Shown here: positions 28,208 to 38,167 of the stretch, in pieces
Position numbering within the stretch: position 1 is the stretch's first letter
Layout of the letters: every line of letters begins with the position of its first letter
NCBI RefSeq assembly: GCF_001514285.1
Contig: NZ_KQ949032.1
Span: 310,001 to 374,000 of the forward strand
DNA: 64,000 nucleotides
DNA from: Streptomyces sp. DSM 15324
GTDB taxonomy: Bacteria; Actinomycetota; Actinomycetes; Streptomycetales; Streptomycetaceae
Direction: 5' to 3'
Position numbers and translations under genes: made by a program
The notes under the pieces: model-generated
Told to the model about the DNA's origin: nothing
Database searches by the model: none
Seen by the model: the letters and a program-made list of their open reading frames with translations, nothing else

Positions 28208-30616
28208 GTGTCGTCTCTCGCGCTGTACCGCCGCTATCGCCCGGAGTCGTTCGCCGAGGTCATCGGGCAGGAGCATGTCACCGACCCGCTGCAGCAGGCG
28301 CTGCGGAACAACCGGGTCAATCACGCGTACCTGTTCAGCGGTCCGCGCGGCTGCGGGAAGACCACCAGCGCGCGCATCCTGGCCCGCTGCCTGAACTGCG
28401 AGAAGGGCCCCACGCCGACCCCGTGCGGGGAGTGCGACTCCTGCCACGACCTGGCGCGCAACGGCCCGGGCTCGATCGACGTCATCGAGATCGACGCCGC
28501 TTCGCACGGTGGTGTGGACGACGCCCGTGACCTGCGCGAGAAGGCCTTCTTCGGGCCCGCGCGCAGCCGCTACAAGATCTACATCATCGACGAGGCCCAC
28601 ATGGTCACGTCGGCCGGTTTCAACGCGCTCCTCAAGGTCGTCGAGGAGCCCCCGGAGCATCTGAAGTTCATCTTCGCCACCACCGAGCCCGAGAAGGTCA
28701 TCGGCACGATCCGGTCGCGGACGCACCACTACCCCTTCCGGCTCGTGCCGCCCGGGACGCTGCGGGACTACCTCGGCCAGGTGTGCCAGAAGGAGGCCAT
28801 CCCCGTCGAGGACGGCGTGCTGCCGCTCGTCGTGCGCGCGGGTGCCGGCTCCGTGCGTGACTCGATGTCCGTCATGGACCAGCTGCTCGCGGGCGCGACC
28901 GAGGCCGGTGTGACGTACGCCATGGCCACGTCCCTCCTCGGTTACACGGACGGCTCGCTGCTCGACTCCGTCGTCGAGGCCTTCGCCACCGGTGACGGCG
29001 CGGCCGCCTTCGAGGTCGTGGACCGGATCATCGAGGGGGGCAACGACCCGCGGCGGTTCGTCGCCGACCTGCTGGAGCGGCTGCGCGACCTCGTCATCCT
29101 CGCCGCCGTCCCGGACGCCGCCGAGAAGGGGCTCTTCGACGCCCCGGCCGATGTCATCGAGCGGATGCAGGCCCAGGCCGGCGTCTTCGGCGCCGCCGAG
29201 CTGAGCCGCGCCGCCGACCTGGTCAACGAGGGCCTCACCGAGATGCGCGGCGCCACCTCGCCCCGCCTCCAGCTAGAGCTGATCTGCGCCCGCGTGCTGC
29301 TCCCCGCCGCCTACGGCGACGAGCGCTCCGTCATGGCCCGACTCGACCGCATCGAGCGCGGGGTGAACTTCGCCGCCGGCGCCGTCCAGGGCATGCCCGC
29401 CATGGGATACGTCCCCGGCCCCGAGGCCCATGCCGCCCCGGCCGCGCCCGGCGGCGCCCCCATCCCCCCGGGAGGCGGGGCGGCCGCCGCGCGGGCGGCG
29501 GTGCGAGGTGGCGCCCCCGGGGGAGGGGGAGTGGGTGCCGGCCCTGGTTCCCCGGCCGGTGCCGGCGCCGGTGGTGCGGCTGCCGCGGCCCCTTACGCCG
29601 GGCAGTCCCCGGCTCCCTTCCAGGGCCAGCCGCCCGCTCAGTCCCCGGCCCCGCCCTCCGCCGTTCCCCAGGCCGCCGCCCCCGCCCCCGCTCCTGCCCC
29701 GGCGCCCCCTTCCGCACCTCCCGCGCAGGCCCCCGCCGCCGAGGCCGCTCCCGCCCCCGGCGCCTGGCCCACCGCCACCGCCGCCGGCAGCGGACGCCGG
29801 CCGGGCGGCTGGCCCACGGCCGCCCCCGCGGGCGGCGGAGCGGCACGTCCCCCGGCGGCATCCGCCCCCGGCCCCGCCCAGGCTCCCGCGGCCCCGCCCG
29901 CCTCCGGGGCCGGCCCCGCCGCGTACGCGCCCCCCGCCGGCGGTCCCGACCCCCGCACGCTCTGGCCCACCATCCTGGAGGCGGTCAAGAACCGCCGCCG
30001 CTTCACCTGGATCCTCCTCAGCCAGAACGCGCACATCGCCGGCTTCGACGGCACCACCCTCCAGCTCGGCTTCGTCAACGCCGGCGCCCGGGACAACTTC
30101 GCGAGCAGCGGCAGCGAGGAGGTGCTGCGCCAGGCGCTCGGCGAGCAGTTCAACGTCCAGTGGAAGATCGAGGCGGTCATCGACCCGTCCGGCGGCTCGG
30201 CCCCCGCTCCGACCGGCGGTTACGGCGGTGGCGGCACCGGCGCGCCCGGCGGGTACGGCAGCCCGGGCGGCGGATACGGCAGCCCCGGCGGCGCAGGCGT
30301 ACCCGGCGGGTACGGCAGCCCCGGCGGTGGGTACGGCGGCGGCGCCCCGTCCGCCCCCACCCCGGCCTCCGGCGGCCCCACCCCCCAGGCCCAGTCCCCC
30401 TCCGTACCCCCCTCCCAGCCCGGCTCCGCAGCGGGCCCGGCGCCCGCGTCCCCGCCGCCCGCCCCGCCCCGGCCCCCGGCCCCGGAGCCGGTGGCCCCCG
30501 AGGACGACATCCCGGAGGACGACGACCCCGACCTCAACGAGTCGGCCCTCTCCGGCCACGAACTGATCGTGCGCGAACTGGGCGCGACCGTGGTGGAGGA
30601 GTACACCAACGAGTAG
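28208..30616 (+). CDS. dnaX: DNA polymerase III subunit gamma/tau
   Basis: 802 residues. The GTG at 28208 gives the conserved SSLALYRRYRPESFAEVIGQ; upstream codons run back into the SRP RNA. AAA+ clamp-loader motifs: Walker A GPRGCGKTT (45-53), zinc cysteines C64, C73, C76, C79, Walker B with IIDEAHM, and sensor FIFATTEPEKVI. Domain III follows to about residue 380. The middle is an unusually long Ala/Pro/Gly-rich linker, then a tau-like segment (TLWPTILEAVKNRRRFTWILLSQNA) and a Tyr/Gly repeat (GGYGSPGG). It loads the beta clamp in the replisome. No slippery site for gamma production is evident. Confidence 0.96.
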   Translation: MSSLALYRRYRPESFAEVIGQEHVTDPLQQALRNNRVNHAYLFSGPRGCGKTTSARILARCLNCEKGPTPTPCGECDSCHDLARNGPGSIDVIEIDAASHGGVDDARDLREKAFFGPARSRYKIYIIDEAHMVTSAGFNALLKVVEEPPEHLKFIFATTEPEKVIGTIRSRTHHYPFRLVPPGTLRDYLGQVCQKEAIPVEDGVLPLVVRAGAGSVRDSMSVMDQLLAGATEAGVTYAMATSLLGYTDGSLLDSVVEAFATGDGAAAFEVVDRIIEGGNDPRRFVADLLERLRDLVILAAVPDAAEKGLFDAPADVIERMQAQAGVFGAAELSRAADLVNEGLTEMRGATSPRLQLELICARVLLPAAYGDERSVMARLDRIERGVNFAAGAVQGMPAMGYVPGPEAHAAPAAPGGAPIPPGGGAAAARAAVRGGAPGGGGVGAGPGSPAGAGAGGAAAAAPYAGQSPAPFQGQPPAQSPAPPSAVPQAAAPAPAPAPAPPSAPPAQAPAAEAAPAPGAWPTATAAGSGRRPGGWPTAAPAGGGAARPPAASAPGPAQAPAAPPASGAGPAAYAPPAGGPDPRTLWPTILEAVKNRRRFTWILLSQNAHIAGFDGTTLQLGFVNAGARDNFASSGSEEVLRQALGEQFNVQWKIEAVIDPSGGSAPAPTGGYGGGGTGAPGGYGSPGGGYGSPGGAGVPGGYGSPGGGYGGGAPSAPTPASGGPTPQAQSPSVPPSQPGSAAGPAPASPPPAPPRPPAPEPVAPEDDIPEDDDPDLNESALSGHELIVRELGATVVEEYTNE
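30240..30345 (+). repeat. GGYGSPGG-coding repeat in dnaX
   Basis: Degenerate repeats of GGCGG(A/G)TACGGCAGCCCCGG encode three GGYGSPGG units and related GVPGGYGG sequences near the DnaX C-terminus. Confidence 0.7.
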
Positions 30617-30716
30617 GCGGGCCCGCCGGGCGCCCGCGCCGCCGTTCGTCGGAACCTACGAACTCCCCGCCCCTCGCCCCTCGGCCTCCCGCACAAAGGC
30701 GCCCGCCCCCTGCCGT

Positions 30717-30722
30717 TAGGCT
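30717..30722 (+). promoter_or_regulatory. -10 element of purD (leaderless)
   Basis: TAGGCT eight bases before the GTG start; transcription would begin at or next to the start codon. No Shine-Dalgarno sequence precedes purD. Confidence 0.45.
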
Positions 30723-30729
30723 GACCCCT

Positions 30730-31983
<1,254 letters not shown>

Positions 31984-32022
31984 CACGCCCGCGAACGGAC
32001 CGCATTCCCCCAGCGCACCACC

Positions 32023-32076
32023 CAGGCCCCGGGCCCTGGGGAACCCCTCGTGGGCTCCCCGGGAACCCGGGGCCTG
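32023..32076 (+). terminator. Terminator after purD
   Basis: CAGGCCCCGGG (32023-32033) pairs with CCCGGGGCCTG (32066-32076), with an inner GGGG/CCCC helix. Confidence 0.7.
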
Positions 32077-32296
32077 ATCGTTGCCCACCGTCGTTCACCT
32101 TTCCCCAAAGCCATTCCATCGAGTGAGCGCTGAGCCATCCGGCTGACGGGGGCCGGAGCGCCAACTAGGGTGCGGCGCAAGCATTCCGGCACTTGGCCCA
32201 CCGGCATTGCGATGTCAGTGGCGGGTGCCACAGTGGGGGAGTGAGCAGGAGCAGGCCGGCCAGGACGGCGAGACGGTGAGGGGGTGAGTTCCGGTC

Positions 32297-34558
32297 GTGA
32301 GCGGTATGGGAGCGGAGGCGGGCGCGCAGAGTGCGCGGGCCCGGGCGCTGGCCGTGCTGCGGGTCCGCAGCCGGGCGCTCGCCGTCGCGCTGCTGCCCCC
32401 GGGCGCCGCCGTGATCCTCTTCGCCGGGGGGTCCACCGGGCACCTCGTGGGCCCCGGCTGGGACACCGCGCGCTGGGTGGTCGGCGTGGTCGCGCTGGTC
32501 GTCCTGCTCGCCGCCGGGGTCGTGGGCCTGGTCGTCGCCCGCGCCCGGCCCGCCGTCAGCCCCACGGTCGCCGTCGCCGAGGAGGCGGCACCCGATCTGT
32601 ACCGGCTGGTGCGCGACCTCGCCGACCGTCTCGACGTCCCCGCGCCCTCCGCCATAGCGCTCACCCCGGACTGCGACAGCTGGCTGGAGGACCGCACCCA
32701 CCCGTCCCATGGCCCGCCCGCGCCCCGGCGCGGCGACGAGATAGCCGGCGCGGGCCCGAGCCGCCACCACCTGCCCCGTCGTACGGCGACGGCGCCGGTC
32801 CTCGTCATCGGCTCCCCCTTCCTGTGGTGGATGCGCGTCGGTGAACTGCGCGCCGTCCTCGCCCCGGTCGTCGCCGGTACGGGTCCTTCGGCGCACCCCG
32901 ACATAGCCGCGGCCCGGCGCTTCGTGCGCGGGCTGGACGCCGCGGTGGCCGTCTCCGCCGACCGCGGACGATGTCCCGCCGCCCGTCCGGTCTGCGCCGG
33001 CATCGGCTGGGTCAGCCGGCTGATGCTGCGCAGCTGCCAGGTGCACGCCGCCGAGATGGAGCGGGGTGTGGCGGCCGCGGCGGCCGAGCGCGCCCAGGCG
33101 GTGGACTACGGCCTGCGGATCGTCGCCCAGGAGCAGGTGGGCCTCGCGTACGCGGGCTGGGACCGGCTGCTGACCCGGGTCGCGCTGCCGGCCTGGCGGA
33201 TGGGCCGCTGGCCGTCCCGGCTGGACGCCGGTGTCGTGGCCGCGCTGACCGAGCTCTCCCGCCGGGACCGCCTGGCCGAGGGGTTCGCCTCCCGCCTCGG
33301 TGAGCGCCCCGCCTGTGACCTGCTCGAAGAGCCCGGTGCGGTGGACGAGGCCGCCTCCCTGCTCGCCGCCCGCCTCTTCCACGGCGGGCCCGCCGAGTGC
33401 GGCCCGGACTGGTCGCCGGTGGACTGGCAGGAGTACCCGGAGGAGGTCGTCGACCGTAAATGGCGCACCGACGCGGCCCGCCTCCACCGCGTCCTCGACG
33501 CCCTCGGCGTCCGCCCCACCCCCGACCATGCCTCCCACCACCCGTCCGGCCCCACCCTGGCCCGGGTCCTGGACCACCTGACGTCCGCCGGAGGCGTCCC
33601 GCCTGGGACAGCCACCCCTTCGCCGGGCCCCGCGTTCTCCACCCCAGGCGCCGCGTCCCCCACCCCACCCGACGACGCCACTGACCTCGGGCACGACGGC
33701 ACGGAGTTCGGGCCCGCCCAGGACGGCGACTACGGCGTGGCACGAGACGGCGCCGAGCACGGGCCTGCCCAGGAGGGCGATCACGGTGGCGACGAGGACG
33801 GCGATCACGGTGGCGGCCGAGACGGCGCCGATCTCGGGCCTGCCCAGGAGGGCGATCACGGTGGCGACGAGGACGGCGATCACGGTGGCGGCCGAGACGG
33901 CGCCGATCTCGGGCCTGCCCAAGACGGCGGCCGCGGCGGCGCCCAAGCCGGCGATCACGGCGGCACCCGAATCAGCGACCACGGCGGCGCCCGAATCGGC
34001 GACCACGACGGTGGCCAAGACGGCGACAAGGCCGACGGCGAAGACGGCGACGAGGCCGGCAGCGGGGCAGGCGCCCAGGCCGACGGCGCCGAGGCCGGCG
34101 GCTGGGCCGGAGCCGAGGCCGACGGCGGAGACGAGCTCCCCGCCCCCAATCCCCGCTCCTCCGCACTCGCCGCGCGGCTCGGTTCGGAGGTGGCGCGGGA
34201 GGAGGCGACGGCGACCGCGGCGAAGCCCCCCGTGCCCGGCGGCAGCCAGGGCGGCCCCGACGGTCCGCTCTGGGAGGACGGCGCGCTTCCGCTCTTCCCG
34301 CTCCAGCCCCCACGCACCGACCGCGAACTGCTCGCCGACCACGTCACGGCGATGGTGTGCTGCGCCGCGATGGACACCGTCGGGGCGACCCCCGGCCTCG
34401 ACTGGCTCGACGGCCCCACCCTCCTCGTCGACGGCGAGCGGGTGGCCGACCTCGCCCCCCGTGTGCTCAGCCTCGTGGAGGACGGTGACGCGACCCCCCT
34501 GCGTGCCTGGCTGGTGGAACTGGGCATACGCCCCGAGAAGCCGGTACGCCTCGGCTGA
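32297..34558 (+). CDS. M48-peptidase-like membrane protein lacking the HExxH motif, with tandem Gly/Asp/His repeats
   Basis: 753 residues from GTG (GAGGGGGTGAG upstream). Two N-terminal membrane helices (about 26-46 and 57-81) precede a region like M48 metallopeptidases: APDLYRLVRDLADRLDVPAPSAIAL and TAPVLVIGSPFLWWMRVGELRAVLA. In true proteases the latter is followed by HExxH, but here PVVAG stands instead, so it should be inactive. A repetitive hydrophilic region (about 455-590) includes two identical 25-residue units (GDHGGDEDGDHGGGRDGADL...). The C-terminus (RTDRELLADHVTAMVCCAAMDTVG) is a conserved helical domain. Counterpart position: SCO4069. Function unknown. Confidence 0.8.
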   Translation: MSGMGAEAGAQSARARALAVLRVRSRALAVALLPPGAAVILFAGGSTGHLVGPGWDTARWVVGVVALVVLLAAGVVGLVVARARPAVSPTVAVAEEAAPDLYRLVRDLADRLDVPAPSAIALTPDCDSWLEDRTHPSHGPPAPRRGDEIAGAGPSRHHLPRRTATAPVLVIGSPFLWWMRVGELRAVLAPVVAGTGPSAHPDIAAARRFVRGLDAAVAVSADRGRCPAARPVCAGIGWVSRLMLRSCQVHAAEMERGVAAAAAERAQAVDYGLRIVAQEQVGLAYAGWDRLLTRVALPAWRMGRWPSRLDAGVVAALTELSRRDRLAEGFASRLGERPACDLLEEPGAVDEAASLLAARLFHGGPAECGPDWSPVDWQEYPEEVVDRKWRTDAARLHRVLDALGVRPTPDHASHHPSGPTLARVLDHLTSAGGVPPGTATPSPGPAFSTPGAASPTPPDDATDLGHDGTEFGPAQDGDYGVARDGAEHGPAQEGDHGGDEDGDHGGGRDGADLGPAQEGDHGGDEDGDHGGGRDGADLGPAQDGGRGGAQAGDHGGTRISDHGGARIGDHDGGQDGDKADGEDGDEAGSGAGAQADGAEAGGWAGAEADGGDELPAPNPRSSALAARLGSEVAREEATATAAKPPVPGGSQGGPDGPLWEDGALPLFPLQPPRTDRELLADHVTAMVCCAAMDTVGATPGLDWLDGPTLLVDGERVADLAPRVLSLVEDGDATPLRAWLVELGIRPEKPVRLG
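33776..33925 (+). repeat. Two tandem 75-bp repeats in the M48-like gene
   Basis: Bases 33776-33850 and 33851-33925 are nearly identical; each encodes 25 residues starting GDHGGDEDGDHGGG. Shorter GGCGATCACGG(T/C)GGC units continue to about 34020. Confidence 0.9.
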
Positions 34559-34796
34559 CCCCCCGACTCGCCCGGACACCCCTGCCCGCCCGGAACGGAT
34601 CCCCTGGTTCCACTTTCGGCCAATTCGCAACGAATAGTGACTGTCTGCGCGCGTTATGTGATGTGCTGGGATCGAACGCGCCCATGGCATGGGCGTGCGA
34701 CATAGGACAGCCGACCTGCCGGCCGGTCAGTCGGCGGGTACAGCGCGAGCGACCGCACCGCCGGACGATCACAGGGGCACCAGGGAGGGGAGCGCC

Positions 34797-36341
34797 ATGG
34801 CACCGGGACCGGACCACATCCGCCGCTGGGAGTCGGGAGCACTGGCCCACGCCGTGACGGATCCCTTCGGCCAGGGCCCCGTCCCCTGGCTGCGCGGCAG
34901 CGAGACGTACTTCGACGACACGGGTCAGGTCGTCCCCTGGTACGTCGACCCGGCCCCCGCGCCCGGGCCGGACGGAGGCGTCGGCGCGGGCGGCGGGCGG
35001 GGGCCCAGGGTCCCGGGCCCGCGCACCGCGCCCGGCCCGGCCTCCGCGTCCGGGGTCCCCCGCTCCGCAGACGACGTCCGCCGCCAGATCAAGGGCTTCA
35101 CCTCCACCGGAGCGGTCGCCCCCGGCGAGGCCGTCGACTTCCACATCACGGTCGACCCGCCCCAGGAATTCAGCGTCGACATCTACCGCATCGGCCACTA
35201 CGACGGGGCCGGCGCCGCGAAGATCACCACCAGCCCGCGTCTCGCCGGCATCGTCCAGCCCCCGCCGCTGACCGCCGACCGCACGGTCTCCTGCCACCAC
35301 TGGTGGCTCTCCTGGCGGCTCCAGATCCCCTCGTACTGGAATGTCGGGGCGTACGTCGCCGTCCTCACCACGGCCGACGGCTACCGCTCCCACGTCCCCT
35401 TCACGGTCCGCGACCAGCACCCCGCCGACCTGCTGCTGCTCCTGCCCGACGTCACCTGGCAGGCCTACAACCTCTACCCCGAGGACGGCCGTACCGGCGC
35501 CAGCTTCTACCACGCCTGGGACCGCGACGGCCGGCTCCTCGGCGAGGCCGACGCCGCGACCACGGTCTCCTTCGACCGGCCGTACGCGGGCGCGGGCCTG
35601 CCCCTGCACGTCGGCCACGCCTACGACGTCATCCGCTGGGCCGAGCGCTACGGCTACGACCTCGCCTACGCCGACGCCCGCGATCTGCACTCCGGCCAGG
35701 TCGACCCCACCCGCTACCGGGGCCTCGTCTTCCCCGGCCACGACGAGTACTGGTCGGCGACCATGCGGCGCACGGTCGAACTCGCCCGCGACAGCGGCAC
35801 CTCCCTGGTCTTCCTCTCCGCCAACAGCCTGTACTGGCAGGTGGAGCTGGGCCCCTCCCCGTCCGGAGTCCCCGCCCGGCTGCTCACCTGCCGCAAACGC
35901 AGGGGCCCCGGCAAGTCCGTCCTCTGGCGGGAGATCGACCGCGCCGAGCAGCAGCTGGTCGGCATCCAGTACGCCGGCCGGGTCCCCGAGCCGCATCCGC
36001 TGATCGTGCGCAACGCCGACCACTGGCTCTGGGAGGCCACCGGAACCCAGGAGGGCGACGGCATCGAGGGCCTGGTCGCGGGCGAGGCCGACCGCTACTT
36101 CCCGCGCACCCCGCTCCCGCCCCACGAGGACCGCATCCTCCTCGCCCACTCCCCCTACACCGACCATGACGGCGTCCTGCGCCACCAGGAGACCTCCCTC
36201 TACCGCGCCCCCTCGGGCGCCCTCGTCTTCGCCTCCGGCACCTTCGCCTGGTCCCCGGCCCTGGACCGCCCCGGCCACGTCGACCCCCGCATCCAGCGCG
36301 CCACCGCCAACCTCCTCGACCGCATCTGCAAGCGCGACTGA
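34797..36341 (+). CDS. N,N-dimethylformamidase beta-subunit-like domain protein
   Basis: 514 residues from ATG 34797 (GGGAGGGGAGC upstream; ORF open to 34689). The fold is suggested by VSCHHWWLSWRLQIPSYWNVGAYVAVL, HPADLLLLLPDVTWQAYNLY, GLVFPGHDEYWSATMRRTVE and VFLSANSLYWQVEL, the pattern of the large subunit of N,N-dimethylformamidase and its many actinobacterial relatives. Tyr, Glu and His residues of the DMFase iron site (Y-Y-E) might be in GHDEYW, but I cannot assign them with confidence. A Pro/Gly-rich linker lies near residues 50-90. No signal peptide. It precedes purC; relation to purines is unknown. Confidence 0.75.
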   Translation: MAPGPDHIRRWESGALAHAVTDPFGQGPVPWLRGSETYFDDTGQVVPWYVDPAPAPGPDGGVGAGGGRGPRVPGPRTAPGPASASGVPRSADDVRRQIKGFTSTGAVAPGEAVDFHITVDPPQEFSVDIYRIGHYDGAGAAKITTSPRLAGIVQPPPLTADRTVSCHHWWLSWRLQIPSYWNVGAYVAVLTTADGYRSHVPFTVRDQHPADLLLLLPDVTWQAYNLYPEDGRTGASFYHAWDRDGRLLGEADAATTVSFDRPYAGAGLPLHVGHAYDVIRWAERYGYDLAYADARDLHSGQVDPTRYRGLVFPGHDEYWSATMRRTVELARDSGTSLVFLSANSLYWQVELGPSPSGVPARLLTCRKRRGPGKSVLWREIDRAEQQLVGIQYAGRVPEPHPLIVRNADHWLWEATGTQEGDGIEGLVAGEADRYFPRTPLPPHEDRILLAHSPYTDHDGVLRHQETSLYRAPSGALVFASGTFAWSPALDRPGHVDPRIQRATANLLDRICKRD

Positions 36342-36443
36342 CCCCTCCCCCCGCCTCCCCGCCAGCTCGGCGGACCCTCCGTCCCTGATCCGTCCCGACG
36401 TACGGGACAATCAAGGTTCAGGACGAAATCACGGGGAGGAACC

Positions 36444-37343
36444 GTGTCCGGATTCGTAGAAAAGCCCGAGCCCCTCCAGGTGCCGGGCCTGGTGCATCTG
36501 CACACCGGCAAGGTGCGCGAGCTGTACCAGAACGAGGCGGGCGACCTCGTGATGGTCGCCAGCGACCGTATGTCCGCCTACGACTGGGTGCTGCCGACCG
36601 AGATCCCCGACAAGGGCCGCGTCCTCACCCAGCTCTCCCTGTGGTGGTTCGACCAGCTCGCCGACCTGGTCCCCAACCACGTCCTCAGCACCGAACTGCC
36701 CCCCGGCGCCCCCGCCGACTGGGCCGGCCGCACCCTGGTCTGCAAGTCCCTGCGGATGCTCCCGGTCGAGTGCGTGGCCCGCGGCTATCTCACCGGCTCC
36801 GGCCTCGTCGAGTACGTCGAGTCGCGCACGGTCTGCGGCCTCGCCCTCCCCGAGGGACTGGTCGACGGCAGCGAACTCCCCGCCCCGATCTTCACCCCGG
36901 CCACCAAGGCCGCCGTCGGCGAACACGACGAGAACGTCTCCTACGAGGAGGTCGCCCGCCAGGTCGGCGCCGACACCGCCGCCCAGCTCCGCCAGGCCAC
37001 CCTCGCCGTCTACGGCCGCGCCCGCGACATCGCCCGCGACCGGGGCATCCTCCTCGCCGACACCAAGTTCGAGTTCGGCTTCGACGGCGACACCCTCGTC
37101 ATCGCCGACGAGGTCCTCACCCCGGACTCCTCCCGCTTCTGGCCGGCCGACGCCTGGCAGCCGGGCCGCGCCCAGCCCTCGTACGACAAGCAGTTCGTCC
37201 GTGACTGGCTCACCTCGCCCGAGTCCGGCTGGGACCGCAAGAGCGAGCAGCCCCCGCCGCCGCTGCCCCAGCAGATCGTCGACGCCACCCGCGCCAAGTA
37301 CATCGAGGCCTACGAGCGCCTGACGGGCCTCACCTGGTCCTGA
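36444..37343 (+). CDS. purC: Phosphoribosylaminoimidazole-succinocarboxamide synthase (SAICAR synthase)
   Basis: 299 residues from GTG with GGGGAGGAACC upstream. Conserved segments: HTGKVRELYQ, VMVASDRMSAYDWVLPTEIPDKG, LRMLPVECVARGYLTGSG, ADTKFEFG and VLTPDSSRFWPADAW. The enzyme joins aspartate to CAIR with ATP. Length and motifs match the actinobacterial/yeast-like form. It ends at a bidirectional hairpin shared with tRNA-Gly on the other strand (37430-37456). Confidence 0.97.
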   Translation: MSGFVEKPEPLQVPGLVHLHTGKVRELYQNEAGDLVMVASDRMSAYDWVLPTEIPDKGRVLTQLSLWWFDQLADLVPNHVLSTELPPGAPADWAGRTLVCKSLRMLPVECVARGYLTGSGLVEYVESRTVCGLALPEGLVDGSELPAPIFTPATKAAVGEHDENVSYEEVARQVGADTAAQLRQATLAVYGRARDIARDRGILLADTKFEFGFDGDTLVIADEVLTPDSSRFWPADAWQPGRAQPSYDKQFVRDWLTSPESGWDRKSEQPPPPLPQQIVDATRAKYIEAYERLTGLTWS

Positions 37344-37429
37344 CCCGGACGGCCCCCGTGACCTGCGGGGGCCACCCGGACCGCCCTTACCGGAGCAGGC
37401 GCAAACCCGCACGCGAAGACGGCAAGCAA

Positions 37430-37456
37430 AAACCCCGGCCCACCGGACCGGGGTTT
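37430..37456. terminator. Terminator for tRNA-Gly (and purC)
   Basis: AAACCCCGG/CCGGGGTTT stem with a T/A-rich end on both strands. Confidence 0.8.
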
Positions 37457-37459
37457 CAC

Positions 37460-37535
37460 TGGAGCGGACGACGAGGCTCGAACTCGCGACCTCAACCTTG
37501 GCAAGGTTGCGCTCTACCAACTGAGCTACGTCCGC
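37460..37535 (-). tRNA. tRNA-Gly(GCC), copy 1
   Basis: On the complement: acceptor GCGGACG/CGTCCGC, D-arm AGCTCAGTTGGTAGAGC, anticodon loop CTTGCCAAG, T-loop GTTCGAGCC and an encoded CCA. The body is identical to copy 2 at 41385. Confidence 0.95.
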
Positions 37536-37558
37536 ACTGCGCCGTGGCGCGAGGCCAA

Positions 37559-38167
37559 CTATACCCAACCCCGCTCCCGTGCGAGACGCACCGCCCCGTG
37601 CCGGTTCTCCGCCCCCAGCTTGGACACGGCCGACGAGAGGTAGTTCCGCACGGTCCCCTGCGACAGCCCGGCCCGCTCGGCGATCTCCGCGACCGGCGCC
37701 CCCTCGGCGGCGAGTTCGAGCACCTCGGCCTCACGCGAGGTCAGCGGCGAATCCCCGGCCGCTATGGCGTCGGCGGCCAACTCCGGATCGACGTAACGGT
37801 TTCCGGAGTGCACGGTCCGGATGATCTCCGCCAGCCGCTGAGCGCTCACCGTCTTCGGGACGAACCCCCGCACACCCGCCGCGAGCGCCCGCTTCAGATG
37901 CCCCGGCCGGCCATGGCTGGTCACGATCAGCACCCGGCAGCCGGGCAGTTCGGCCCGCAGCGATGTGGCGACCTTCACACCGTCCGCACCCGGCATCTGG
38001 AGATCGAGCACCGCCACATCCGGTGAGTGCGCCCGCGCCATCGCCAGCGCCTCCGGTCCGGTGGCCGCCTCCGCGACGATCAGCAGATCGTCCTCCAGGG
38101 ACAACAGCGCGGCCAGCGCACCGCGGATCAGATGCTCGTCGTCGGCGAGCAGCACCCGCACCGTCAT
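37559..38167 (-). CDS. NarL/LuxR-family response regulator (DesR-like)
   Basis: 202 residues from ATG at 38165-38167, whose codon overlaps the stop of the sensor kinase (ATGA). Receiver domain: acidic pocket LLADDEH, phosphoacceptor Asp55 in VAVLDLQMPG, VLIVTSHGRPG and Lys in GFVPKTVS. The C-terminal LuxR-type HTH is SPLTSREAEVLELAAEG... AEIAERAGLSQGTVRNYLSSAVSKL. It is the output of the kinase encoded before it and likely controls the ABC transporter operon (39421-41231), as in DesKR/LnrJK systems. A dyad near 41275-41302 is a candidate target. Confidence 0.94.
   Translation of the reverse strand: MTVRVLLADDEHLIRGALAALLSLEDDLLIVAEAATGPEALAMARAHSPDVAVLDLQMPGADGVKVATSLRAELPGCRVLIVTSHGRPGHLKRALAAGVRGFVPKTVSAQRLAEIIRTVHSGNRYVDPELAADAIAAGDSPLTSREAEVLELAAEGAPVAEIAERAGLSQGTVRNYLSSAVSKLGAENRHGAVRLARERGWV

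Noticed and set aside
32284..32844. Alternative frame at the start of the M48-like gene
   Set aside because: Arg/Gly/Pro-rich shadow; the 32297 frame has two membrane helices and M48-like motifs.
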